Below, in pieces: positions 6,487-15,119 of a stretch of 64,000 nt of DNA (position 1 is its first letter; each line of letters opens with the position of its first letter). Under the pieces are notes generated by a model that was given only the letters and a program-made list of their open reading frames with translations, was not told the origin of the DNA and made no database searches. Origin of the DNA: Verrucomicrobiota bacterium (lineage in GTDB: Bacteria; Verrucomicrobiota; Verrucomicrobiia; Verrucomicrobiales; Akkermansiaceae); the NCBI GenBank assembly GCA_017301995.1, contig JAFLEH010000026.1, positions 1 through 64,000 of the forward strand, given 5' to 3'. A program made the position numbers and the translations under genes.

Positions 6487-7083
6487 ATGCATCCCTACGA
6501 GAAGATCCCGCTGTTTTACTCCGGGCTCCTGTTGGCCGTCTGGCTGATTGGGGCGCATCTGGTGATGCTGCTGAAACCCTCCGAAACCAAGGATTTCCTG
6601 CGGAAATTCCCGCGCAATCCGATCATGGGGCAGGTGCTTCTCGCCATCGGCCTGCTGTGGTTCTGGCTGCTGGTGGCCCCGGCGAATTGGGGACCGCTCA
6701 GCGCGCTCGCCATGGACCTCGGGGAATTCAACAAGGCCAAGGGCATCCTCCAGATCCTCGTCCCGGTCACCCTCGTGGCCGTGGTGATCAGCGTCCGCGA
6801 TTTCCTCGCCGTCCGCGCGCTCGGGCTGGTCGGTCTGATGGTCGCCTCGCCGCTGCTTGAATCGGCGTTTCTCAAGGACCCGCCCACGCGCCTGCTGGTG
6901 CCGCTCTACGCTTACGCGCTGCTCACCGCGTCGATGTTCTGGGTCGGCATGCCCTATCTGTTCCGCGACGCCGTCACCTGGGCCACGGCGAAGCCCCAAC
7001 GGTGGAACGCGCTGGCCCTCGCCGGGTTGGCCTACGGCGTGGCCACGCTGGCCTGCGCGCTGCTTTTCTGGCGCGGCTACTGA
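6487..7083 (+). CDS. Polytopic inner-membrane protein, unknown function
   Basis: A 198-residue very hydrophobic protein with about six predicted membrane segments (roughly residues 8-28, 45-65, 82-100, 103-120, 130-150 and 170-195). It has no recognised domain. It ends ten bases before the GTG start of the phosphatidylserine decarboxylase gene, so the two are probably co-transcribed and may both act in membrane lipid metabolism. It is the first gene after the cassette array and has the high GC of the rest of the chromosome. Confidence 0.85.
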   Translation: MHPYEKIPLFYSGLLLAVWLIGAHLVMLLKPSETKDFLRKFPRNPIMGQVLLAIGLLWFWLLVAPANWGPLSALAMDLGEFNKAKGILQILVPVTLVAVVISVRDFLAVRALGLVGLMVASPLLESAFLKDPPTRLLVPLYAYALLTASMFWVGMPYLFRDAVTWATAKPQRWNALALAGLAYGVATLACALLFWRGY

Positions 7084-7093
7084 TTTCTTCGCC

Positions 7094-7984
7094 GTGGAAC
7101 CGATCCGCTTTTTCAACCGGCATACCGGAACGCTCGAAACCGAGCAGGTGTACGGCGAGGGGTTTCTCCGCCGGACCTACGGCAACCCGCTCGGCCGACT
7201 CGCGCTTCACGCTTTCGTCAAACGTCCGGCGTTTTCCAAATGGTTCGGCTACCGGATGAACCAGCCGGATTCCCGCGCCAAGATCGCGCCGTTCATCGCC
7301 CGATACGGCCTCGATCCCTCCGAGTTTGCCGATCCGCCGGAGTCCTTCGCGACGTTCAACGCGTTTTTCTATCGGAAACTGAAGCCCGCGGCCCGGCCGA
7401 TCGATCCCGGAGAAAACACGCTGGTTTTCCCGGCCGACGGACGCCACCTCGGATTCGCGCGGGCGGAGGAAATCCGCGGGGTGTTCGTGAAAGGCCAGCG
7501 CTTCGACCTCGCGGCGCTGTTGGGCGATGCCGGACTCGCCGCCCGCTACGCCGGCGGCGCGCTGGTGCTCTCGCGGCTGTGCCCGGTGGACTACCACCGG
7601 TTCCATTTCCCGGCCGCCGGCATCCCCGGACCGGTCACCGAGACCGGAGGACCCTTGTTTTCGGTTTCCCCCATCGCCCTCCGCCGCAATCTGGCCTACC
7701 TCTGGACCAACAAACGCACCCTGACCCGGCTGGAAACCCCCAACATCGGAACCGTCCTGCTGTTGGAAATCGGCGCCACCTGCGTGGGATCGATCATCCA
7801 GACCCACCCCACCGGCCAACCCGTCGCCAAAGGAGCGGAAAAGGGCTACTTCGCGTTCGGCGGATCGTCTACCCTCACTCTCTTCGAACCCGGCGCGGTG
7901 AAACTCGCCGAGGACCTGCTGGACCATTCCTCCCGCCAGACCGAACTCTACGCCCGCATGGGCACCCTGATGGCCACCGCATAA
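7094..7984 (+). CDS. psd: Phosphatidylserine decarboxylase
   Basis: A 296-residue enzyme converting phosphatidylserine to phosphatidylethanolamine at the membrane. The GTG start at 7094 gives an N-terminus (VEPIRFFNRHTG) typical of the family; the open frame extends further up but overlaps the preceding gene. FATFNAFFYRKLKP near 85-98, FPADGR (112-117) and PVDYHRFHFP (164-173) are family motifs. FGGSST (255-260) holds the Gly-Ser site where the proenzyme cleaves itself to form the pyruvoyl group. In outline it resembles the eukaryote-like and clostridial type more than the short bacterial type. It is in an operon with the membrane protein before it. Confidence 0.95.
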   Translation: MEPIRFFNRHTGTLETEQVYGEGFLRRTYGNPLGRLALHAFVKRPAFSKWFGYRMNQPDSRAKIAPFIARYGLDPSEFADPPESFATFNAFFYRKLKPAARPIDPGENTLVFPADGRHLGFARAEEIRGVFVKGQRFDLAALLGDAGLAARYAGGALVLSRLCPVDYHRFHFPAAGIPGPVTETGGPLFSVSPIALRRNLAYLWTNKRTLTRLETPNIGTVLLLEIGATCVGSIIQTHPTGQPVAKGAEKGYFAFGGSSTLTLFEPGAVKLAEDLLDHSSRQTELYARMGTLMATA

Positions 7985-7990
7985 CCGCGT

Positions 7991-8112
7991 AGCCGCGCTC
8001 GTGAGAGCGTGGCCATCCAGGGTCCCGCGTGCCCCTCCAAAGCCACCTTCTCACGAAGGCGGCTACATTCTTTCCCCAATAACTGATAACCAATAACTGA
8101 TAACCGATAACC
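7991..8112. repeat. Intergenic repeat cluster: CGCTC-GAGCG hairpin and TAACTGATAACC tandem repeat
   Basis: The bases 7991-8013 form a short hairpin around CGCTCGTGAGAGCG, and almost the same 23 bases recur at about 30710-30732 in another intergenic gap. A second hairpin lies at about 8041-8066 (CCTT ... AAGG). From about 8076 to 8111 an iterated AATAACTGATAACC-type unit appears, and a reverse-orientation relative (GGTTATTGGTTATT) is found at 63957 onward. The cluster sits between convergent psd and cphA, where hairpins may also stop transcription. Confidence 0.6.
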
Positions 8113-8130
8113 GCGGCGCAGCCGCCCCCC

Positions 8131-10728
8131 TCACCTCGTCTCGATCTTCCGCTGGAGATGGCGCACGGTGGTGTAGGCGGTGTCGGCCTGGATCATCACC
8201 AGATCGCCGGGACGCGCGGATTCCAACGCCATGTCCACCGCCTCCAGATGGCCGAAAATCGACTCGATCCGCGCCACGCGTTCGGAACCGTCCAGTCCGC
8301 TGGCGATCAGTTCCATGATTTCGCCCGGCTTGCGTCCGCGGACGTAGTCGCCTTCGTACAACCACACTTCGTCGAAGTGCGGCGCGATCATCCGGCCCTG
8401 CTCGACGATGTCGCTGTCCCGGCGGTCGCCCGCGGAGCTGTAAACCACGATCCGCCGTTCGTGCGGGAACTGCTGGATCGCTCCCAACAACGAACGCAGC
8501 GCGTCCACGTTGTGCCCGTAATCCACGATCACGCTCACCCCGTGGTAGTCGAGCATGTTGAAGCGCCCCGAGCTGTGCTCGGCATCCGGCGTGAACGTGC
8601 GGGCGCCGAGACGGATCAGCTCGTCGTCAATCCCCAGCGACCATGCGGCGGCGATCGAGGCGAGGGAGTTTTCCACCTGGAACTGGATCAATCCGCCGTG
8701 GGTCAGCGGAATGTCGGTTAGATCAATGAAGGGTTCCTCGTTTTCCCCATCCGCGCGGATGACTTGTCCGTCTCTTACGAAGATCGCACGTCCGCCGGCG
8801 GCGCGGTGGGAAACAATGACCGGGTGGCCGCCATCGATGGCGAAAAACAGCGCGCGGCAGGGATGGTCGTTGGCCATCTGGACGACGAGCGGGTCGGTGG
8901 CGTTGAGCACGGCGGTTCCGTGCGGCGGCACGGCGGCCACGACGGTTTGTTTGACCGCGGCGAGTTCTCCCGGCGTGTGGATTTCCGCGATGCCGAGGTG
9001 GTCGCCCACGCCGATGTTGGTCACCACCGCCACGTCGCACCAATCGAATGGCAGACCGGCCCGCAACACGCCGCCACGGGCGATTTCCAGCACCGCGGCG
9101 TCGGTTTCCGGATAGGCGAGCACCGATCCGGCGCTCTTGGGACCGCTGCAATCGCCGGTATCCAACACCCGCTTGCCCACAATCACGCCGTCGGTGCTGG
9201 TCAGCCCCACCTTCCATCCGGTTTGCGTCAGCAGATGGGCGATGAAACGCGTGGTGGTGGTCTTCCCGTTCACCCCGGTGACGGCCACGATCGGAATGCG
9301 GCCGTTGTCGCCGGGACCGAACATCGTGTTGAGCACCGCCTCGCCGACGTTGCGCGGCTTGCCGTCGGACGGATAGAGATGCATCCGCAGGCCCGGGCGG
9401 GCGTTCAGCTCGATGATCACGCCGTTGCGGTCGCTGAGCGGAGCAGTTATGTCGATCGCCACCAAGTCGATGCCACAGATATCAAGTCCCACCGTTTGCG
9501 CGGCCTCGATGGCGGCGTCGCGGATCGTCGGATGAACCTCGTCGGTGCAATCCACGGCGGTGCCGCCGGTGCTGAGGTTCGCGTTGCGGCGGATCAGTAC
9601 GGTCTTGCCGGCGGGTGGCACGGATTCGGGAGCGAATCCCTGTTCGGCGAGCACCGCCAACGCCACCGCGTCGATCTTGATCTTGCTGAGCGCCGAGGCA
9701 TGCGCCGCCGCGCGCCGGGGGTCCTGATTGGCCACCGCGATCAACTCGTCGATGGTTGAAAACCCGTCGCCGATCACATGGGCGGGGCGTCTGCGGCTGG
9801 CCGCCACGAATTGTTTTCCAACAACCAGCAACCGGTAGTCGTCACCCTCGGCGAACTGCTCCACGATCACATGATCGCTTTCCGCGAACGCGGCATCGTA
9901 GGCCGCCGCCACTTGCTCGCGGGTGGTCAGATTGAGCGCAACGCCGCGCCCCTGGTTGCCATCGAGCGGTTTCACCACCACCGGCAGGCCGATTTCCTGG
10001 GCCGCCGTCCACGCTTCATCGGCGGATGAAACCGGGCACCCGAGCGGCACCGGCAGGCCCACCTCGCGCAGCAGTCTGCATGTTAGATTCTTGTCCTGAA
10101 CGATGTCCTCGGCAATGGCGCTGGTCTGGCTGGTCGCCGCGGCGAGGATCCGCCGCTGCCGCCGCCCCCAGCCCAACTGCACCAGACTGCCCTCGGTCAA
10201 ACGCCGGATCGGAATCCCCCGCGCCAGCGCCGCGTCCACCATCGACCGCGTGCTGGGCCCCAGGCAGAGGTCGTCGGCCAGGTCGGTGACCGCCTCGCGC
10301 TCCGCGAGGACGTCCAGCGGCTCGCCGGTTAGAGCGGCGTTCACCATGCGCACCGCGAGATCGAAGGCCGCGCGTCCCACGTTTTCCTCGTCATACTGGA
10401 CGATCACGCGCCACAGGTTTCCCTGCGAGGTGGGAGCCACGCGGGCGAACGAGAGCCGGGTCTCGTTGCGCGCCTGCAGGGCCAGGGTGAGGTCGTGCAG
10501 CAGGGTGGATAGATTGAAATACATCGCGTCCGGCGAAAGCGGGCCAACCTGGACCGAGGGCACCCATTGGTCGAGCCGCGCCCGCCAATCCTCATGCGGT
10601 TCGGAGACAGGCGCGAACCTCACCCAGCCTTCCAGGGCGGTGAGACGGGTCCATCGGTTGGGTCCGCGCAGGGCGAGGAGCTTTTCGACGGCAAGATAGG
10701 GGCTGTGGGAGGGAGGTTGGGCGCTCAA
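8131..10728 (-). CDS. cphA: Cyanophycin synthetase
   Basis: About 865 residues. The enzyme polymerises aspartate and arginine into the nitrogen-storage polymer cyanophycin using ATP. Three family parts are visible: an N-terminal domain beginning LALRGPNRWTR; an ATP-grasp domain with EDIVQDKNLTCRLL and VVKPLDGNQGRGV, which extends the aspartate backbone; and a Mur-ligase-like domain with the P-loop VTGVNGKTTTTRF and a C-terminal lobe (VIVDYGHNVDALRSL). The start is unsure: no ATG fits and the frame is open to TTG 10791, so TTG 10728 is chosen because it lies just before the conserved core. No cyanophycinase gene is in the window. Confidence 0.93.
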   Translation of the reverse strand: MSAQPPSHSPYLAVEKLLALRGPNRWTRLTALEGWVRFAPVSEPHEDWRARLDQWVPSVQVGPLSPDAMYFNLSTLLHDLTLALQARNETRLSFARVAPTSQGNLWRVIVQYDEENVGRAAFDLAVRMVNAALTGEPLDVLAEREAVTDLADDLCLGPSTRSMVDAALARGIPIRRLTEGSLVQLGWGRRQRRILAAATSQTSAIAEDIVQDKNLTCRLLREVGLPVPLGCPVSSADEAWTAAQEIGLPVVVKPLDGNQGRGVALNLTTREQVAAAYDAAFAESDHVIVEQFAEGDDYRLLVVGKQFVAASRRRPAHVIGDGFSTIDELIAVANQDPRRAAAHASALSKIKIDAVALAVLAEQGFAPESVPPAGKTVLIRRNANLSTGGTAVDCTDEVHPTIRDAAIEAAQTVGLDICGIDLVAIDITAPLSDRNGVIIELNARPGLRMHLYPSDGKPRNVGEAVLNTMFGPGDNGRIPIVAVTGVNGKTTTTRFIAHLLTQTGWKVGLTSTDGVIVGKRVLDTGDCSGPKSAGSVLAYPETDAAVLEIARGGVLRAGLPFDWCDVAVVTNIGVGDHLGIAEIHTPGELAAVKQTVVAAVPPHGTAVLNATDPLVVQMANDHPCRALFFAIDGGHPVIVSHRAAGGRAIFVRDGQVIRADGENEEPFIDLTDIPLTHGGLIQFQVENSLASIAAAWSLGIDDELIRLGARTFTPDAEHSSGRFNMLDYHGVSVIVDYGHNVDALRSLLGAIQQFPHERRIVVYSSAGDRRDSDIVEQGRMIAPHFDEVWLYEGDYVRGRKPGEIMELIASGLDGSERVARIESIFGHLEAVDMALESARPGDLVMIQADTAYTTVRHLQRKIETR

Positions 10729-10932
10729 GGTGGATGACCGGTGACGGAATCGCGGCCAGCCGGCGAACGGACACCGCTCCGCGCGCCGCAAGGCGGGAGA
10801 AAGGTGGGCCGATCCGGCGCATTTGGCAAGCCCATATCATGCGCGGCCCCGGATTCGGTCTCCCGATTGGGGTTGCATTTTGCCGGTCCACGACGAAACT
10901 CCCGCGCCTACCAAAAGGAACGATCACCGTCG

Positions 10933-11493
10933 ATGAAACGACATTACCTGAGACTGGTCCGCCGCGCGATGCGCGGCCTCCGCCATCCCCGGCTCCGCCA
11001 CCGGGAATGGTGGAAGCGCCTGTCCGCCCCGCTCCGGCAGCGCCACTTCTGGGTTCCCTGCCGGGATTCGGTGGCCATCGGACTCTCCGCGGGGCTGTTT
11101 TTCTCGATGATTCCGATCCCCTTCCAAATGGTGCCGGCCGCAGTGGTTTCCGGCCGTTTCCATGGCAACATCCCGCTCGCCATGGCCGCCTGCTGGCTCA
11201 CCAACCCGCTCACCCAGGTGCCGATCATGTGGTCGCAGTTCCGGCTCGGGCAGGCGCTCCGCGAGTTCCTGCACATCCCCATCCCGCATTTCTTCGCCGG
11301 CGCCAACCTGAACCTCCCCGGCGTCGGCATCCTCAATCCCACCGATTTCGTGCTCGGATTCACCACCATGGCGGTGGTCTGCGCGCTCGCCGCGTTTCCG
11401 CTGGTCCATCTCTTTTCCTATCTGCTCCCCCACTACCTGCCGAAACTCCGGCACCGCCGCAAACTCCGCCACAAACCCGCCACGGCGGAGTGA
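10933..11493 (+). CDS. DUF2062 domain membrane protein
   Basis: A 186-residue protein with a basic N-terminus (MKRHYLRLVRRAMRG) followed by the DUF2062 pattern. This includes DSVAIGLSAGLFFSMIPIPFQM, a CWLTNPLTQVPIMW segment around 95-108, and a C-terminal hydrophobic pair ending in a basic tail. ATG 10933 is preferred over upstream in-frame codons because everything before it lacks family character and overlaps the divergent cphA leader. Members are small membrane proteins without a settled role. It is divergent from cphA and convergent with the GH2 gene. Confidence 0.85.
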   Translation: MKRHYLRLVRRAMRGLRHPRLRHREWWKRLSAPLRQRHFWVPCRDSVAIGLSAGLFFSMIPIPFQMVPAAVVSGRFHGNIPLAMAACWLTNPLTQVPIMWSQFRLGQALREFLHIPIPHFFAGANLNLPGVGILNPTDFVLGFTTMAVVCALAAFPLVHLFSYLLPHYLPKLRHRRKLRHKPATAE

Positions 11494-11532
11494 GGGGGGT
11501 AAAATCGACCGCTCACTGAGGCGACGCGCCCT

Positions 11533-14214
11533 TCACGGCCGGAGATGGGTCTCTTTCTCGATATTCCATCCGTCCACCAAAAGTTGGACATTTTCAGGTT
11601 GGGCGTAGTGGTGGATGCGGATGACACGCTGCTCGCCGGGCAGCATGGAGAAGAAATTGTCGTCGTAGAACGCCGGGCGGACCGGCTTGCCGGTTGATTG
11701 GTCCTGCAAGCGCAGCCAGACCATGAAGGCGAGCGATTTCGAGGTGTTGCGCAGCGTGACTTCGGCCACTTGTCCTTCCGCGTCCCTCGTCCAGACCACT
11801 TTGCTCGCGGGTTTAACCTTTGGCAGTTTCGCCAGATCCTCGAAGCCCTCCAACTGGGGTCCGGTCCAGGTGCGCTTCGGTTTGTAGGGTTTGTTGGACC
11901 GCCAGTAGAACGTGTCCGACACCGGTTGCCCGCTGGGGTTCGCCAACTCCAACTTGATGAAATGCACCGGCGTGAGGTTGGGCGGAAACTCCAGTGTCAT
12001 CAGCCCGTTCGCCACGGCTTCCGGACCCACCCGCACCGGGATCGTCTTGCGCGAGATTTCCTTCATGTTGAAATCGATCACCCTCGCCGTCAGCTTTCCG
12101 TTGAACTCGCGCGGATACTCGTTGTTCACGGCCACCGTGTTTTTCAGGAAGTCCATCTGCGCGTGCAGCGGCTCATGCGCGTCCTGTGAGAAATAAAGCG
12201 CGGATGTCGGTTCCAGCGACCAATCGTAGAGCCGCCCGCAGACCTGCTTGTTAGGGCTGTTGTGATACCAGAACAGCAGTCCGGTGCAGAAACGGTCGCC
12301 GTAGTCGAACTTGCTGGCTTTCCAACATTCCCAGATCGAACGATAGCACAATCCGCCGAAGGCCTGACCCTTCATCGCGTATTCCTCAATGTTGGAGCTT
12401 GTACCATAGTGATTCACGCCGCGGTCGAAGTTGCTCGTCATGCGGTGGAAACCTCCTCCGTCGAGGTAGTCCCACACCGTTTTGTTGATCGGCCAGAGGT
12501 CCTTTTCATCCATCATCTCGCGCAGGCAATCGACGGTCGGCAGGGTCGCGGTACCGTATTCCGGGCAGAGCCCGTTGATGCGTCCGCCGCGTTTCGACGC
12601 GCTGTCCTCATAGTGGAACATCGGGTTTTCCACCAGATAGGGACTGCCGTCATGGATGCCGCCGATCTCGGACGCTTCGAGATAGTCACAGCCTGGATGC
12701 AGTTTCTCCACGATGTCCCTGATAGGAACGATGGTCTTCTCATTGCGCTCGTTGGCGGAAACGTAAAAACACTGACTCGGATGGTTGCGGATGCGGCGGA
12801 TGGTGTCGCTGACGTTGGTGCGGTGCAGGTCGGGATCATCCGGCAGCTTGGTATCGCCGGTCTGCCAGAACTCGGTCCACACGAGGATGCCGTATTCGTC
12901 GCAGAGGTTGTAAAACCCGTCGGACTCGGTGATACCGCCGCCCCACTGGCGAATGAAGTTCACGCCGGATTGTCTGGTGTAGCGCAGCTCGGCGCGGGTG
13001 CGCGCGGAAGAGTTCCGGCACATCGCCTCGGGCACCCAGTTCGTGCCGTGGAGAAATAGCCGCTTGCCGTTCACGATGAACTGGCGGCTCTTGTCAGGCG
13101 TCTCGCGGTTGGTTCTCACATCGCGGATGCCGAAACGCGCGGTTTCTCTATCAGAAACAGCGCCGCCGATGGAAAACTCCAGTTCCAGGGTGTGGAGGAA
13201 GGCCTCGCCCTTGTTCACCGGCCACCAGAGTTTCGGCTTCGCGATGACCAGTTGTTTGTATTCTTCGGGAGTGAAGGTCACGGTTCGGGTCTCGCCGGAC
13301 TTCAGGGCGACCGGTTTGGTTAGCCTGATGCCCGCTTCCCGGATCTTGGCCGTTAGATCGCCGCGCTGTTCCGCGTCGGTCGCATTGACCAGATCCACGC
13401 TGATGGTTTCCCTGGCCGGGGCGAGAGCGGGAATGGGTAGATCGCTTTTCACGAACGGATGCCGCAGGTCCACCGGTCCGGTGGCGAAGACTTTCACGTT
13501 CTTCCAAATGCCGGTGTTGCGGTCGCGGATGCCGTCGGTGAAGGTGAAATCCCAGCCGGTGGTCATCAGCATGGTCGTGTTGCGGCCGATCTCGCCATCG
13601 CCGCCGTTCTTGTTCTCGCCTGCCGCGCGGACTTCCTTTTCCTTCTGTTTGAAACCGCCGGGGAATTCGATCGGATGGACCAGCACGGCGAGCGCGTTCC
13701 TGCCGTCGGGCGCGAGGAGTTTCGTGGCATTGAAAACACCCCGCTGGAACATGCCCGCGAGGTCGCCGAGTTTCCCGCCGTTCAGCCAGATCTCGGCCTT
13801 CTGGTTCACGCCTTCGAATTGCAGCCAGACCTGTTTGCCCTTGAAGGCATCCGGCGTGGCGAACTCGGTGCGGAACCAATAGGTGTAGAAATCGCCGCCG
13901 GTTTCGGATAGATCAGGGATCAGCTTCTTTTCGTGCGCGTTGTTCAGTCCGAAATACGGTTCCGGATAGTCGCCGTTGGCCACCAGGCTGTTGAGCACCG
14001 TGCCGGGAACGATCGCCCGCGCCCACTTTCCCGTGTCGAAGCCGGTTTTCGAGATTTCCGCGCCGCCGGTGGTCTCGGAGCGCCGGATCATCCGCCACGG
14101 ATAGGAACCGCCCTCGTTTTCCGGCGAGCGGAGGTCGATGACGGTGCCGGGCTGGGCCTCCGCATGGGCGGAAACGGCGAAAACAAGAACTAACAGGAGC
14201 GAACGCGGATTCAT
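11533..14214 (-). CDS. Secreted glycoside hydrolase family 2 enzyme (exo-glucosaminidase/mannosidase-like)
   Basis: An 893-residue exported protein. The start at 14214 gives a signal peptide (MNPRSLLLVLVFAVSAHAEA); a longer frame exists but adds only non-signal residues. A jelly-roll sugar-binding domain (about 60-230), an immunoglobulin-like domain and a TIM barrel follow in GH2 order. In the barrel, VLVWTEFWQTGD is followed by CFYVSANERNEKT, with the acid/base Glu after Asn, and CPEYGTATLPTVDCLR carries the likely nucleophile Glu. The region GRLYDWSLEPTSALYFSQDAHEPLH resembles the CsxA and endo-mannosidase branch. The substrate is unknown; it probably acts on extracellular or periplasmic glycans. 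Confidence 0.88.
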   Translation of the reverse strand: MNPRSLLLVLVFAVSAHAEAQPGTVIDLRSPENEGGSYPWRMIRRSETTGGAEISKTGFDTGKWARAIVPGTVLNSLVANGDYPEPYFGLNNAHEKKLIPDLSETGGDFYTYWFRTEFATPDAFKGKQVWLQFEGVNQKAEIWLNGGKLGDLAGMFQRGVFNATKLLAPDGRNALAVLVHPIEFPGGFKQKEKEVRAAGENKNGGDGEIGRNTTMLMTTGWDFTFTDGIRDRNTGIWKNVKVFATGPVDLRHPFVKSDLPIPALAPARETISVDLVNATDAEQRGDLTAKIREAGIRLTKPVALKSGETRTVTFTPEEYKQLVIAKPKLWWPVNKGEAFLHTLELEFSIGGAVSDRETARFGIRDVRTNRETPDKSRQFIVNGKRLFLHGTNWVPEAMCRNSSARTRAELRYTRQSGVNFIRQWGGGITESDGFYNLCDEYGILVWTEFWQTGDTKLPDDPDLHRTNVSDTIRRIRNHPSQCFYVSANERNEKTIVPIRDIVEKLHPGCDYLEASEIGGIHDGSPYLVENPMFHYEDSASKRGGRINGLCPEYGTATLPTVDCLREMMDEKDLWPINKTVWDYLDGGGFHRMTSNFDRGVNHYGTSSNIEEYAMKGQAFGGLCYRSIWECWKASKFDYGDRFCTGLLFWYHNSPNKQVCGRLYDWSLEPTSALYFSQDAHEPLHAQMDFLKNTVAVNNEYPREFNGKLTARVIDFNMKEISRKTIPVRVGPEAVANGLMTLEFPPNLTPVHFIKLELANPSGQPVSDTFYWRSNKPYKPKRTWTGPQLEGFEDLAKLPKVKPASKVVWTRDAEGQVAEVTLRNTSKSLAFMVWLRLQDQSTGKPVRPAFYDDNFFSMLPGEQRVIRIHHYAQPENVQLLVDGWNIEKETHLRP

Positions 14215-14380
14215 TTTGGCATGGATGATTCGGGGACCCGGCAAACATAGCAACCCGGCGCGATTCAGGACCTGCCGGGACTGATTTTACGCCGGGATAC
14301 AGTCCGCGTTTTCAGGGGTACCGGAAATATTCGGTCCGCCATGGACGCAGTGCTGCGCCATCTCTCCCGGGTTCCCATGG

Positions 14381-14454
14381 CGCGCCCGACTGGATTCGAA
14401 CCAGTGACCATCCGCTTAGAAGGCGGGTGCTCTATCCAACTGAGCTACGGGCGC
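14381..14454 (-). tRNA. tRNA-Arg (anticodon TCT)
   Basis: A 74-base cloverleaf on the minus strand. The acceptor stem GCGCCCG pairs with CGGGCGC, the D arm contains GCTCAGTTGGATAGAGC, the anticodon loop is CTTCTAA (anticodon TCT, reading AGA), and the T arm contains GGTTCGAATCC. No CCA is encoded directly after it. Confidence 0.97.
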
Positions 14455-14642
14455 TTATTGATCTTCGATGGGGTGCGTTCGCGATCTCCAATGAAACCGG
14501 GAGTGCCCCACCGGCTCCGAACCCCGATTCCATTCCCGATCCCGATGCGAGGCGGTGGCGGAAACATCGCTGGCGAAGCCGTCCGCGAAGATCCCGGACG
14601 GGCGCATTGTAGCCGCGGCACGGCGGTTGGCAAGACGATTCC

Positions 14643-15119
14643 TCAATAGTACCGCTCCAGCTTCTGCCGGCTCCGGGGGTCGAGAGCGTTGGGATCGGGG
14701 ATGAGGTAGCGGGTGTTGCGGTGGTCCATGATGACGATGGATCCGCCACCCAACAACTGGATGCTCTCGTCGTTTTCCACGGTGAAATGGACGCGGCCGA
14801 GATCGGTGGTGACGTCCCATTCGTAGCCGTGTGCGGCACGGCGGATGGTGTGGATCGCTCGCAACACCGGCACAAACTCGCGATAGGCGAGCGCTTCCAA
14901 CAGAATCTCGCGGTCGGAGGCGGGCAGCGCGGACGGGTCCTCGACGCAGACGAGTTCCCTGCCCTCGCGATCCACGATGGCCACCCAATGGCCCGGATCG
15001 GTTAGAGGAAACAAACGGACCGGCAGCGCGTCGGTGTGGGTGCGGCCGGAGGAGTCGGTGACCACCAGCTTGCGGTTGGCGGACCGTGCCAGGCTGAATG
15101 CTTGCGGTTCCGGGTTCAT
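14643..15119 (-). CDS. DUF1854 protein, cyanophycin-metabolism-associated type
   Basis: A 158-residue soluble protein with the DUF1854 layout: RLFPLTDPGHWVAIVDREGREL near the middle of the N-terminal half, DREILLEALAYREFVPVLRAI, then WDVTTDLGRVHFTVENDESI and the closing DHRNTRYLIPDPNALDPRSRQKLERYY. Its start overlaps the end of the ABC transporter gene by four bases (ATGA), so the two are translationally coupled. Proteins of this family are annotated as linked to cyanophycin metabolism because they travel with an ABC transporter of this kind and with cphA, which lies about 4 kb away here. The exact role is unknown. Confidence 0.88.
   Translation of the reverse strand: MNPEPQAFSLARSANRKLVVTDSSGRTHTDALPVRLFPLTDPGHWVAIVDREGRELVCVEDPSALPASDREILLEALAYREFVPVLRAIHTIRRAAHGYEWDVTTDLGRVHFTVENDESIQLLGGGSIVIMDHRNTRYLIPDPNALDPRSRQKLERYY

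Noticed and set aside
6469..7116. 215-residue minus-strand frame opposite the membrane protein gene
   Set aside because: Gln/Glu/Gly/Arg-rich composition without hydrophobic core, fully antiparallel to a clear membrane protein; typical shadow at high GC.
8076..8111. Tandem AATAACTGATAACC units considered as a CRISPR array
   Set aside because: Units are directly joined with no unique spacers, so this is a simple repeat.
14381..14454. tRNA-Arg as an attachment site for an integrated element
   Set aside because: No integrase, no repeated tRNA 3' end and no gene-content change next to it.
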